A stretch of DNA of 64,000 bases from Pontimonas salivibrio (lineage in GTDB: Bacteria > Actinomycetota > Actinomycetes > Actinomycetales > Microbacteriaceae), in NCBI RefSeq assembly GCF_002950575.1, contig NZ_CP026923.1, positions 1,612,001 to 1,676,000 on the forward strand, in the 5' to 3' direction. This document shows positions 18,533 to 27,098 of this stretch, piece after piece. The stretch's first letter is position 1. Each line of letters begins with the position of its first letter. Under the pieces are notes generated by a model, which worked only from the letters and a program-made list of their open reading frames with translations, was not told the DNA's origin and ran no database searches. Position numbers and translations under genes: made by a program.

Positions 18533-19637
18533 CCCCGCACCACAGATTACCCTGGTGGGCCCCACCCACCCGTATACCGGCGGAATTTCACAACACAACA
18601 CTCGCCTAGCCTTGGAGCTCGAACAACGGGGCATCAGCGTCTCAGTCGAGTCCTGGAAAAGCCAGTACCCCAGTTGGCTCTATCCCGGCCAAGCACGAGT
18701 CGCCATGGACGCCCCAGAGGTGGGGATTCCGGCCGTTGTTGAGCAACGCCTCACATGGTTTAGCCCCCTGACATGGTGGCGGGCAGGCAAGAGAGCCCGG
18801 AGTTCAGCAATCGTTGCTTTCAGTGTGCCCACACCGTTCCACGCCGTTCCCTACCTCGTCATGCTCCGCGCTTTGGGTAGGGGGGCTCACACTGTGGGCA
18901 TCGTGCACAATGTCCTGCCCCACGAACCTCGAGTCTTTGATCGCTGGTTGATGCGTGGCCTCTTCGCAGCTTTCTCCCGCATCATCGTCCACAGTGACAC
19001 CCAGGCTTCCTTGGCGGCAGAACTCTCCCAATCAAACACCGCTGTTGAGGTGTTGCGCTTACCTTCGCCGTGGAAACCCTCCACGTCAACACCTTCGAGA
19101 GATGCCCGATCCGGCAGTACCCGCTTGCTTTTCTTTGGCACAGTGCGCCACTACAAGGGTTTAGATCTCCTTCTTCAGGCGATGGCTACTGTTCCTTCCG
19201 TCACATTGACGGTCGCCGGAGATTTTTGGGAAGACAAAGACACGTATCGACAGCTCATCGACAACCTTGGTCTTTCAGAGCGGGTCACACTGATGCCGGG
19301 TTACCTTCCGGAAGAGAAGTTCGAAGCAATATTTGGGGCCGCCGATGTCCTCGTTCTGCCCTACCGAACCGGCACAGGTTCCATTGTGAGCGAACTGGGT
19401 TTCCGCTTTGGCCTTCCCGTCATTGCCACCAAGGTGGGGGCAATTGCCGACGGAATAGACCACGGCACGACGGGTCTTGTGGTCGAGCCTGACAGCGTTG
19501 AGCAACTATCCGCAGCACTCACGAGGGCCTCGTCTCGCACCACGGTGACTGGCTGGCAACACAACGTCTTTACTCGCGGTGATGTCAACAACGAGCTTTG
19601 GCAGCACTACTGCGACACCCTTCTCAATACCCAATAG
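18519..19637 (+). CDS. Family 4 glycosyltransferase
   Basis: 372 residues, GT-B. The N-terminus ITLVGPTHPYTGGISQHNTRLA is a typical GT4 start; LFFGTVRHYKGLDLLLQA (about 205) and LVLPYRTGTGSIVSELGFRFGLPVIATKVGAI (about 280-310) form the C-terminal donor domain. GTG 18519 is preferred since it overlaps the preceding stop by 14 nt and places the first strand near residue 9; ATG 18492 is an alternative. Likely the last gene of a three- or four-gene glycan cassette. Confidence 0.82.
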   Translation: MTDRNPAPQITLVGPTHPYTGGISQHNTRLALELEQRGISVSVESWKSQYPSWLYPGQARVAMDAPEVGIPAVVEQRLTWFSPLTWWRAGKRARSSAIVAFSVPTPFHAVPYLVMLRALGRGAHTVGIVHNVLPHEPRVFDRWLMRGLFAAFSRIIVHSDTQASLAAELSQSNTAVEVLRLPSPWKPSTSTPSRDARSGSTRLLFFGTVRHYKGLDLLLQAMATVPSVTLTVAGDFWEDKDTYRQLIDNLGLSERVTLMPGYLPEEKFEAIFGAADVLVLPYRTGTGSIVSELGFRFGLPVIATKVGAIADGIDHGTTGLVVEPDSVEQLSAALTRASSRTTVTGWQHNVFTRGDVNNELWQHYCDTLLNTQ

Positions 19638-19672
19638 CCCTCCCCGTTAAAGCAAGCGCCAAAGAGCTATCG

Positions 19673-20917
19673 TCAGCGGGGCACTCCGGGCCGCAACACG
19701 GCAACGGCTTCCATATGGTGGGTGTGGGGAAACAGGTCCACACCCTTTACGCTCACTAACTCATAACCGGCATCACGAAACAGCTTGACGTCTCGGCCAA
19801 GAGCCACCGGATCGCAAGCAACGTAGATGACCTGTTGGGGTTGAAGGGCAATGATGTGGCCGACAACGTCTGCTTTTGCTCCCGTCCGAGGTGGATCCAA
19901 AACCACTGTTCCCACAGCCCCTTCTGGCGCAAAGCCCTGAAGGAACCTCTTCACGTCGCTGTTGGCCACCTCAGAGTGTGGATAGTGCCGCAGGTTTTTG
20001 GTGGTGAAATCGGTCGCTCCAGAGTCCGATTCAACAGCGATAATGCGTGAATCTGGCCCATAGGCGCGACCGATTGCTTTGGCGAAAAGCCCCACGCCGC
20101 TGTAGAGGTCAAGGTGTTGAGCAGTGGGGTCAACCGGAGTGAACCCGTCCTGTCCACTGCGCCCCTGGGCTAGCGCGTCACTCACAAGCGCATCGAGGGC
20201 TTCTGCAGCGCTGTGATGGACCTGCCAGAAACTGTGGTCGCTCAGGTGAAAGACGTCATCACCGACCTTCTCGGTCATGGGTTGTGGTTTTTGAGTGTCG
20301 ATGATCACGCGTGGTTGACCGGTGGAGGACTGAACTAACCGAATCTGTTTGTGCCCAGACCAATCACCGTGGTGCACACCGAGCGCTTCCAGCGACGAAG
20401 CGGCTAACGGCAGTGAGTCCACGGCAATTACCTGGTGGGTGCGCTCCGCGTAGGGGCCGGCAAGGCCACTCTCATCCACGTGCAGGCTCACCCGGGTGCG
20501 CCACCGAAGGGCATCTGGGGTGCCGTCAGCCGGCTCCACTCGCACCCCTTCGGCAAACTCTTCCGATACACCGCCGTGTCGGGCGAGGGCTTCGCGCAAA
20601 ATGTCGGTCTTCAGCACTCGCTGATAGCCCAGGTCGATGTGACCGTAGTCAGCACCACCGGCTCTTGCCTCTGGGGGCCTGGAGACATCGGCTTCTGACC
20701 AAATGTGTGAGACACGGTTGATGCTGGGGCTCAACACCTCAATAAGGTCAGCGAAGGCGTGGGATTTTTTCACCGAATAGACCCGTGCGAGGACCCGCTC
20801 GCTGGGCAGTCCACCGTGCACGAAAATGACGAAGCCTTCGTGCCGGGCGAGACCATCGCCACCGTGAACGACCTTGGTAACCTCGAGTTCAACAATGTCG
20901 CCGGTATCTAATGCCAT
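19673..20917 (-). CDS. TRAM-domain RNA uridine C5-methyltransferase (TrmA/RlmD family)
   Basis: SAM-dependent m5U methyltransferase acting on tRNA or rRNA. 414 residues: N-terminal TRAM beta-barrel (VVHGGDGLARHEGFVIFVHGGLPSE), central insert, then a Rossmann domain with LDLYSGVGLFAKA (about 275), VLDPPRTGAK (about 345) and VIYVACDPVALGRD with the catalytic Cys (about 370). That is the only Cys in the protein, so the 4Fe-4S cluster of RlmD-type enzymes is absent; RAGGADYGHI occupies the corresponding region. ATG lies 6 nt after TAGGCT on the minus strand. Which RNA it modifies cannot be decided. Confidence 0.88.
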   Translation of the reverse strand: MALDTGDIVELEVTKVVHGGDGLARHEGFVIFVHGGLPSERVLARVYSVKKSHAFADLIEVLSPSINRVSHIWSEADVSRPPEARAGGADYGHIDLGYQRVLKTDILREALARHGGVSEEFAEGVRVEPADGTPDALRWRTRVSLHVDESGLAGPYAERTHQVIAVDSLPLAASSLEALGVHHGDWSGHKQIRLVQSSTGQPRVIIDTQKPQPMTEKVGDDVFHLSDHSFWQVHHSAAEALDALVSDALAQGRSGQDGFTPVDPTAQHLDLYSGVGLFAKAIGRAYGPDSRIIAVESDSGATDFTTKNLRHYPHSEVANSDVKRFLQGFAPEGAVGTVVLDPPRTGAKADVVGHIIALQPQQVIYVACDPVALGRDVKLFRDAGYELVSVKGVDLFPHTHHMEAVAVLRPGVPR

Positions 20918-20923
20918 CCCTCC

Positions 20924-20933
20924 AGCCTAAGGA
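20924..20933. promoter_or_regulatory. Overlapping divergent -10 elements of the RNA methyltransferase gene and maf
   Basis: AGCCTAAGGA reads TAGGCT on the minus strand (20929-20924), 6 nt before ATG 20917, and TAAGGA on the plus strand (20928-20933), 9 nt before GTG 20943. The two hexamers share two bases, so RNA polymerase could open only one direction at a time. Confidence 0.45.
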
Positions 20934-20942
20934 CTCCCAGCC

Positions 20943-21566
20943 GTGCAACTGTTTCTCGCCTCCACGTCCCCTGCGAGGCTCCAGACGTTGCGACAGGTCG
21001 GCATCGTGCCATCAGTACTTGATCACTCTGTCGATGAGGAAGCTCTCGTTGAGGCTGCCACGGCGAGCGGTCCCATTCCTGCAGGCGAAATGGTTCAGCT
21101 TCTTGCCCGAGCGAAAGCACTCGATGCTGCGAGCACAGCCGGTGTGACCGGCCTAATCTTGGGTGGTGATTCGCTTTTCGAAGTCGATGGCGAGATTTTT
21201 GGTAAACCCCACACGCCGGAGCGCGCAAAGCAGCGCTGGTACCGCCAGCGGGGCAAGACCGGCGTCTTACATTCCGGGCACTCTCTGTTGCACAGCCAAT
21301 ACGGCGAAATTGTCGCGGAGGTGGGTTTTGCCACCCACACCAGTGTCACGTTTGTCGATGATGTGAGTGACGACGAAATTGATGCCTACATCGCGACCGG
21401 TGAACCATTGAAAGTGGCGGGAGCCTTCACCATTGATGCCAAAGGCGCCGGCTTTATTGAATCCATTGACGGTGACCCCTACACGGTGGTGGGTCTGTCC
21501 GTGGCGGCCCTTCGGCGCCTCGTTCGGCAGTTGGGCTTTTCGTACACCGATTTGTGGTCAGCTTAG
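20943..21566 (+). CDS. maf: Maf-like nucleotide pyrophosphatase
   Basis: Hydrolyses non-canonical or modified nucleoside triphosphates. 207 residues: LASTSPARLQTL at 4-15 (substrate-binding SxxR), the DHSVDEEAL acidic motif, ILGGDSLFEVDGEIFGKPHTPERA around 73-97 with the catalytic Asp, and GAFTIDAKGAGFIESIDGDPYTVVGL at about 160. Placement just before accA matches a conserved actinobacterial gene neighbourhood. Followed by a weak hairpin. Confidence 0.9.
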   Translation: MQLFLASTSPARLQTLRQVGIVPSVLDHSVDEEALVEAATASGPIPAGEMVQLLARAKALDAASTAGVTGLILGGDSLFEVDGEIFGKPHTPERAKQRWYRQRGKTGVLHSGHSLLHSQYGEIVAEVGFATHTSVTFVDDVSDDEIDAYIATGEPLKVAGAFTIDAKGAGFIESIDGDPYTVVGLSVAALRRLVRQLGFSYTDLWSA

Positions 21567-21567
21567 G

Positions 21568-21590
21568 CGTTGTAGCTGGCCACAACGTTT
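21568..21590 (+). terminator. Weak hairpin after maf
   Basis: CGTTGT (21568-21573) and ACAACG (21582-21587) pair around an 8-nt loop, followed by TTT then CCCC. Begins 2 nt after the maf stop. Confidence 0.4.
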
Positions 21591-21640
21591 CCCCGGGTTG
21601 ATATGTGGCCTGGCTCCATAGGCGGGCGCTCCCAGGCCCC

Positions 21641-21646
21641 TAAGCT
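21641..21646 (+). promoter_or_regulatory. -10 TAAGCT before accA
   Basis: TAAGCT lies 8 nt before ATG 21655; a start at about 21653 would leave a leader of 0-2 nt. It argues against the earlier in-frame GTG at 21649. Confidence 0.4.
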
Positions 21647-21654
21647 GTGTGGTC

Positions 21655-23421
21655 ATGGCGCGAATTCAAAAAGTCCTCATCGCTAACCGCGGAGAAATTG
21701 CTGTTCGTATTATCCGGGCTGCAAAGGACGCCGGTATTGGCACTGTCGCCATCTACGCCGATCAGGACCGTAATGCCCGGCATGTCCGCCTCGCCCACGA
21801 GGCTTACGCACTCAACGGTAAAACCAGCGCCGACACCTACCTGGTAGTGGAAAAAATTCTTTCCATCGCGAAACGCTCCGGCGCGAACGCCATCCACCCG
21901 GGTTATGGGTTCTTGGCAGAAAATGCCGACTTTGCCCGCGCCGTCATCGACGCCGGCCTGATTTGGATTGGTCCTTCACCAGAAGCTATCGACCAATTGG
22001 GTGACAAAGTCACCGCCCGCCACATTGCCGAAAAGGTGGGAGCGCCCCTCGCGCCAGGAACACTCAACCCCGTCAACGGCGTTGATGAGGTCAAAGAATT
22101 TGTCGCCCAGCACGGAATGCCTGTCGCCATTAAGGCAGCTTTTGGTGGCGGTGGCCGTGGTTTGAAAGTCGTCCACAACGAAGCCGACATTGAAGAGGCG
22201 TTTGATTCGGCGACCCGTGAAGCGATCGCCGCGTTTGGTCGCGGTGAATGTTTTGTGGAGAAGTACTTAGAAAAACCCCGCCACGTGGAAACCCAATGTC
22301 TGGCCGACAAGAACGGCAACGTGGTCGTCATCTCCACCAGGGATTGTTCACTGCAGCGTCGACACCAAAAATTGGTGGAAGAAGCACCCGCACCCTTTTT
22401 GACCCCCGAGCAAGAAAAACTGCTCTACGACTCCTCAAAAGCGATTTTGAAAGAAGCCCGTTACGAAGGGGCAGGCACCTGCGAATTCTTGATCGGAAAA
22501 GACGGCACCGTGTCCTTCTTGGAAGTGAACACCAGACTCCAAGTCGAACACCCCGTTAGCGAAGAAGTCACCGGAATCGACCTCGTGCGCGAACAGTTCC
22601 GCATCGCCGAGGGCGAAACGATCGACTATGACGACCCGACACCACACGGGCACTCCATCGAATTTCGCATTAATGGCGAAGACCCCGGAATGAACTTCAT
22701 GCCCATGCCAGGCCCAGTCCACACCCTCCGCTTCCCCGGCGGTCCCGGTGTCCGAGTGGACTCAGGAGTCACCACCGGTGATGTCATCACCGGTGCGTTT
22801 GATTCACTGCTCGCCAAACTCATCGTCACCGGACACAGCCGGGCGGACGCCATCGAGCGCGCACGTCGCGCTCTATTGGAGTTTGAAGTCGCGGGGCTTC
22901 CCACCGTGTTGCCCTTCCACCGTGCGGTCATTGACGACCCCGCCTTTATTGCCGACCAGGCGAAAGATTTCACCATCCACACACGGTGGATTGAAACGGA
23001 ATTTGACGCTGAAATTGAACCGTGGAGTGGTTCGGTGGAGGCCGAAGCCGAAGCAGATGACCCCTACCGCACGGTCGTCGTAGAGGTGGAAGGGCGCCGA
23101 CTTCGAGTGGGAGTGCCGTCCATCATTTTTCAAAGTGGTGAAAAGGCCCTTCATAAGGCCCCGAAGCGGCAAAACAACTCAGCAGCACAGACTGCTCAAT
23201 CAGGCGACACCGTCACCTCACCCATGCAGGCGACGGTCGTGAAAGTGGCCGTCACGCCCGGTGACACGGTGGTGGCCGGTGACCTCGTGTGTGTGTTGGA
23301 AGCGATGAAGATGGAACAACCTCTACAAGCTCATCGCGACGGTGTTATCGAAGCAGTGGATTGTGTCATCGGTGACACTGTCAGCGCCGGCCACGTCCTC
23401 ATTCGCTACCAACCCGCGTAA
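21655..23421 (+). CDS. accA: Acyl-CoA carboxylase alpha chain (biotin carboxylase plus biotin carrier)
   Basis: Carboxylates its own biotin with ATP and bicarbonate and passes the carboxyl group to AccD. 588 residues: [18 protein letters not shown] at the N-terminus, [15 protein letters not shown] near 80, [16 protein letters not shown]-grasp loop near 160, [15 protein letters not shown] near 195, [21 protein letters not shown] near 285, and a C-terminal biotinyl domain with [11 protein letters not shown], whose Lys (about 557) is the BirA target. A linker of about 60 polar residues separates the domains. Confidence 0.95.
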   Translation: MARIQKVLIANRGEIAVRIIRAAKDAGIGTVAIYADQDRNARHVRLAHEAYALNGKTSADTYLVVEKILSIAKRSGANAIHPGYGFLAENADFARAVIDAGLIWIGPSPEAIDQLGDKVTARHIAEKVGAPLAPGTLNPVNGVDEVKEFVAQHGMPVAIKAAFGGGGRGLKVVHNEADIEEAFDSATREAIAAFGRGECFVEKYLEKPRHVETQCLADKNGNVVVISTRDCSLQRRHQKLVEEAPAPFLTPEQEKLLYDSSKAILKEARYEGAGTCEFLIGKDGTVSFLEVNTRLQVEHPVSEEVTGIDLVREQFRIAEGETIDYDDPTPHGHSIEFRINGEDPGMNFMPMPGPVHTLRFPGGPGVRVDSGVTTGDVITGAFDSLLAKLIVTGHSRADAIERARRALLEFEVAGLPTVLPFHRAVIDDPAFIADQAKDFTIHTRWIETEFDAEIEPWSGSVEAEAEADDPYRTVVVEVEGRRLRVGVPSIIFQSGEKALHKAPKRQNNSAAQTAQSGDTVTSPMQATVVKVAVTPGDTVVAGDLVCVLEAMKMEQPLQAHRDGVIEAVDCVIGDTVSAGHVLIRYQPA

Positions 23422-23439
23422 TCCGTCACAGCCTCTAGC

Positions 23440-23445
23440 TACACT
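23440..23445 (+). promoter_or_regulatory. -10 TACACT before a small ORF
   Basis: TACACT, then 6 nt (GCCTTC), then ATG 23452, the same geometry as the leaderless genes of this window. Confidence 0.4.
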
Positions 23446-23451
23446 GCCTTC

Positions 23452-23538
23452 ATGGATCGCCGGGACAGCGGGAGCCGCAATCGCCAGTCCTTGCCTCGGG
23501 ATGTAAAGACGCCTGAGCAACTGGGTACTTCTGCCTAG
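23452..23538 (+). CDS. Possible leaderless 28-residue protein
   Basis: ATG to TAG, 28 codons, very polar and basic (starts MDRRDSGSRNRQ, ends EQLGTSA), no membrane segment. Support is positional: a TANNNT hexamer exactly 6 nt before the ATG, and a stop codon that forms the -10 TAGACT of the next gene. It fills most of the 152-nt gap between accA and the epimerase gene. It could be a real small protein, a leader peptide for the epimerase gene, or chance. No homologue recognised. Confidence 0.35.
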   Translation: MDRRDSGSRNRQSLPRDVKTPEQLGTSA

Positions 23539-23541
23539 ACT
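23536..23541 (+). promoter_or_regulatory. -10 TAGACT for the epimerase gene
   Basis: TAGACT, predicted start near 23548, leader of about 26 nt with GGAGAG at 23562-23567 before ATG 23574. Its TAG is the stop of the 28-codon ORF. Confidence 0.45.
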
Positions 23542-23573
23542 GTGGGGGTTATCCACAAAGCGGAGAGAAATAC

Positions 23574-24503
23574 ATGACACACGTGTTGGTGACCGGCGCC
23601 GCGGGCTTTATTGGTGCGCGTCTGGTTCAGGTCCTCGCAGACCGCGGCTACAGCGTCACTGGGGTCGACTGCTTTTTGCCCGACCTGTATTCAGCGGAAA
23701 TGAAAAAGACGCGGTTTGAGTCCCTTGAGGGACTCCAGGGTGTGACTTTGGTCGAAGCTGACCTGCGTACCGACGACCTGAGCGACCTCGGCTCTCCCAA
23801 CGTTGTGGTGAACGAAGCGGCAATGCCAGGGCTCACCAAGTCGTGGGAAGACCTGCAGCTGTATATGGACAACAACGTGATGGCCTTAGACCGCGTCATT
23901 CGCCAGACCTCCAGTGACCAACTGACCCAGTTCATCCAAATCTCCACCTCGTCGGTCTATGGCCGAATCGCTGAGGGCGCGGAAGACTCCACCACTAACC
24001 CCTTCTCCCCTTACGGCGTGTCAAAACTGGCTGCTGAGAAACTCGGTTTCGCCCATCGCGACAACTTTGGTTTGCCCTTTAGCGTGTTGCGCTATTTCTC
24101 CGTTTATGGCCCAGGACACCGACCCGACATGGCCTACCATCGCTTCCTCGCAGCAGCCAGAGACAACACCCCCATCACCATTTATGGCGATGGTTCGCAG
24201 CGTCGCACCAACACTTATGTCGACGACTGCGTCGAGGGCACTATTAACGCGATTGAGCGCGCAGCACCAGGAGAGATTTACAACCTGAGCGGCACAGAGT
24301 CTTACAGCCTGAACGAAGCACTCGACATGATTCGAGACATCACCGGGGTTGCGCTTGCTGTGCGCTACGAGCCTGTCCGAGCGGGTGACCAGAAGGAAAC
24401 CAAAGGCGCGATTGCTAAGGCTCAATCAGAGCTTGGCTACCAACCCCAATGGTCGCTACAAGATGGCCTTGCCGCAGAGTGGGACTGGATTCGTACGCTC
24501 TAG
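23574..24503 (+). CDS. NAD-dependent sugar-nucleotide epimerase/dehydratase
   Basis: 309-residue extended SDR: VTGAAGFIGARLV at 6-18, ISTSSVYGRIAEGAED near 124, SPYGVSKLAAEKL with catalytic Tyr and Lys near 147-151, and VYGPGHRPDMAYHRF near 175. The pattern fits the GalE/WbpP-type epimerases, which interconvert UDP-hexoses or hexuronic acids; the exact substrate is not visible. Start chosen by GGAGAG 6 nt upstream. Confidence 0.82.
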   Translation: MTHVLVTGAAGFIGARLVQVLADRGYSVTGVDCFLPDLYSAEMKKTRFESLEGLQGVTLVEADLRTDDLSDLGSPNVVVNEAAMPGLTKSWEDLQLYMDNNVMALDRVIRQTSSDQLTQFIQISTSSVYGRIAEGAEDSTTNPFSPYGVSKLAAEKLGFAHRDNFGLPFSVLRYFSVYGPGHRPDMAYHRFLAAARDNTPITIYGDGSQRRTNTYVDDCVEGTINAIERAAPGEIYNLSGTESYSLNEALDMIRDITGVALAVRYEPVRAGDQKETKGAIAKAQSELGYQPQWSLQDGLAAEWDWIRTL

Positions 24504-24555
24504 CGACCAGTACCGTCCGCCCCCAATGGGCGCTTCACGGCACAGCGGTTCGGCT

Positions 24556-24561
24556 TAGGCT
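24556..24561 (+). promoter_or_regulatory. -10 TAGGCT, leaderless nucleoside phosphorylase
   Basis: TAGGCT, then GGAGCC, then ATG 24568. Canonical 6-nt spacing. Confidence 0.5.
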
Positions 24562-24567
24562 GGAGCC

Positions 24568-25398
24568 ATGACAACTTCGATTCACCCCCTCGATGACCCC
24601 AACAGCGATCCCTTTGAGGTGGCTCGAGCGGCCGCAGCCCAAATCGCCGAAAAGACGGGCGTCAAGTCTCACCGCATCGCTCTCACACTTGGCTCCGGGT
24701 GGGCAAAAGCCGCCGACGTGATGGGTGAAACGGTTGCCGAAATTCCTGCCAGCGAAGTGGTAGGTTTTTCTGCTCCCGCCGTGGAGGGCCACGTGGGAAC
24801 TCTTAGAAGTGTGGCACTACCCGATGGTTCCCACGCCCTCATCATCGGAGCCAGGACACACTTTTATGAAGGTCACGGCGTGAGAAGGGTCGTGCACTCC
24901 GTGCGGACTGCGGCAGCTGCTGGGGCAAAAGTCATGGTCCTCACCAACGGCGCCGGGGGCATCAAAAGCCACTGGAGCCCTGGAACCCCGGTGCTCATTA
25001 GTGACCACTTGAACCTCACCGCAGCATCACCGCTTGAGGGGGCAACATTTATTGACCTCACCGACCTGTATTCGACCCGTCTTCGCGATCTGGCCAGAAG
25101 CGTCAAACCAGACCTCGATGAGGGTGTGTATGTGCAGTTTCGGGGTCCGCACTACGAGACTCCTGCCGAAGTGCAGATGGCGAAAACCATGGGTGGCCAC
25201 ATTGTGGGGATGTCTACAGCCTTAGAAGCAATTGCCGCGAGGGAAGCGGGAATGGAAATTCTCGGGTTCTCACTCATTACTAACCTGGCCGCAGGGATCA
25301 GCGATTCACCGCTGAGCCACGACGAGGTCATTCAGGCCGGTAAAGATGCCGAATCGGTCATTGGTGACATGTTGGCCAAAGTGGTGGTGGCACTATGA
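24568..25398 (+). CDS. Purine-nucleoside phosphorylase
   Basis: Phosphorolysis of purine (deoxy)nucleosides to base and pentose-1-phosphate. 276 residues of the trimeric class: LTLGSGWAKAADVMG near 32, GARTHFYEGHGVRRV near 93 with phosphate and base contacts, VLTNGAGGIKSHWSPG near 120, YVQFRGPHYETPAEVQMAK near 187 and GMSTALEAIAAREAGME near 211. Overlaps the following hexomutase gene by 4 nt (ATGA). Works with the nucleoside importer and add on the other strand. Confidence 0.92.
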   Translation: MTTSIHPLDDPNSDPFEVARAAAAQIAEKTGVKSHRIALTLGSGWAKAADVMGETVAEIPASEVVGFSAPAVEGHVGTLRSVALPDGSHALIIGARTHFYEGHGVRRVVHSVRTAAAAGAKVMVLTNGAGGIKSHWSPGTPVLISDHLNLTAASPLEGATFIDLTDLYSTRLRDLARSVKPDLDEGVYVQFRGPHYETPAEVQMAKTMGGHIVGMSTALEAIAAREAGMEILGFSLITNLAAGISDSPLSHDEVIQAGKDAESVIGDMLAKVVVAL

Positions 25399-27098
25399 GC
25401 ACCGAAACCACCGAGCTCATCGACCAGGCACGCTCGTGGATTGCTCAAGACCCCGACATCACCACACAAGCCGAGCTGAGTGCCCTCGTGGAGGCTGCAG
25501 AAGCTCATGATGAGTCAGCATTGAGCGAGCTTCGCTCGCGCTTTAGTGGGCACCTCACGTTTGGCACAGCGGGTCTCCGCGCGGAAATTGGTGCAGGGCC
25601 TGCCCGCATGAACAGGGTTGTGGTGTCTCACGCCGCCCACGGCTTAGGTCAGTTCCTGACAGAAAAACACTCTCCGAGGCCACCGTCTGTCGTCATCGGT
25701 TTCGACGCCCGGCACAACTCTGACGTGTTTGCGAAAGATACCGCCGAGATCCTGAAGGCAATGGGTCTGCGAGTGGTCCTTTTTGACCAGGTAACCCCCA
25801 CCCCGGTCCTTGCCTTTGCCGTGCGGCATTTGGATGTTGATGCCGGGGTAATGGTCACGGCGAGCCACAACCCACCCGCCGACAACGGCTACAAAGTGTA
25901 TCTGGGCGGAGCGGACGAAGGTTCGCAGATTGTCCCCCCCGCGGATTCCGAGATTCACCGTGCCATCATGGCCTCGCACGAGACCGTATCCGCCTCGACA
26001 CTGCCGCGCTCCCACGACTATGACACTGCGGGCCAAGACGTCATTGAGGCGTACCAGAGCGCCACACTGGCTCTCAGCCAGACCTTCACCGATGAGGGTC
26101 GCGCCTCGCTAAAGATTTGTTACACCCCCATGCACGGTGTGGGCGGCGACGTTTTTCTGTCCCTGATGACCAATGCAGGTTTTTCCGCCCTGCACCCCGT
26201 GGGCGAACAGTTCACACCAGACCCTGATTTTCCGACGGTGTCTTTTCCGAACCCCGAAGAACCCGGCGCACTCGATTTAGCCTTTGCGAAAGCCTCCGCT
26301 GTCGGTGCCGACCTGATCATTGCCCACGACCCCGATGCCGATCGGCTTGCGGTTGCCCTTCCACTGCCTGATAGTGCTGGTTGGCAAATGCTCTCGGGCA
26401 ACGAATTGGGGGCAACCCTTGCCTCGGCAAAGGCGAAGGATGCTGTGGCTCAAGGCAAGGACGGGGTGATCGGATTTAGCATGGTGAGCTCACCAATCGC
26501 TGCCACGATTGCGAAGCAACATTCACTCACCCCCCAAGACACCCCCACAGGTTTCAAGTGGATTTCGCGCATCCCGGGGCTCATATTTGGTTATGAAGAG
26601 GCACTGGGATATTTGGTCAACCCAGAGACGGTGCGCGACAAAGACGGTATTTCTGCCGGGCTATACCTTGCCTGCCTCGCCGCCAACCTCCACTGGGAAG
26701 GACGCACTCTATGGGATGCACTGGAGGACGTAAGGAGCGAATATGGTGGCTTCGCCTCCGACCAGATTTCTCTCCGCTTTGACACGATGGCCGTTGCCAG
26801 CTTGGTGATGGATGAGGTGAGAAACGCTCCAGATCAGGTTTTTTCCTCGCTAGCCATTGAGTCCGTCGACGATTTATTGACGGCGAAGAGAACTGGCGCC
26901 CAAGCTAACCTCATCGTTTTCCAGCTCTCCGGCGGGAGTCGGATTATTGTTCGGCCCAGTGGAACGGAACCGAAACTCAAGGTATATCTCGACACTCTTC
27001 GCCCAGACCAAGAAACCGCAGATCGGGAGCTGGAAGAACTCCGCGTGAGCGTGAGTACTGCTGTTGAGCAATTGCTTCAGCGCTCTACGAGGTCATGA
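25395..27098 (+). CDS. Phosphomannomutase/phosphoglucomutase family protein
   Basis: 567-residue phosphohexomutase. FGTAGLRAEIGAGPARMN near 56, VMVTASHNPPADNGYKVYLGG near 153 with the phosphorylated Ser, IAHDPDADRLAVALP near 308 as metal site, GFKWISRIPG and GYEEALGYLVNPETVRDKDG near 390-420 for sugar binding, and RPSGTEPKLKVYL near 525 for phosphate. The long form resembles actinobacterial PgmB and phosphopentomutase-like enzymes. Coupling to the nucleoside phosphorylase would suit ribose-1-phosphate isomerisation, and it could also make mannose-1-phosphate for ManC; specificity cannot be told. Confidence 0.92.
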   Translation: MSTETTELIDQARSWIAQDPDITTQAELSALVEAAEAHDESALSELRSRFSGHLTFGTAGLRAEIGAGPARMNRVVVSHAAHGLGQFLTEKHSPRPPSVVIGFDARHNSDVFAKDTAEILKAMGLRVVLFDQVTPTPVLAFAVRHLDVDAGVMVTASHNPPADNGYKVYLGGADEGSQIVPPADSEIHRAIMASHETVSASTLPRSHDYDTAGQDVIEAYQSATLALSQTFTDEGRASLKICYTPMHGVGGDVFLSLMTNAGFSALHPVGEQFTPDPDFPTVSFPNPEEPGALDLAFAKASAVGADLIIAHDPDADRLAVALPLPDSAGWQMLSGNELGATLASAKAKDAVAQGKDGVIGFSMVSSPIAATIAKQHSLTPQDTPTGFKWISRIPGLIFGYEEALGYLVNPETVRDKDGISAGLYLACLAANLHWEGRTLWDALEDVRSEYGGFASDQISLRFDTMAVASLVMDEVRNAPDQVFSSLAIESVDDLLTAKRTGAQANLIVFQLSGGSRIIVRPSGTEPKLKVYLDTLRPDQETADRELEELRVSVSTAVEQLLQRSTRS

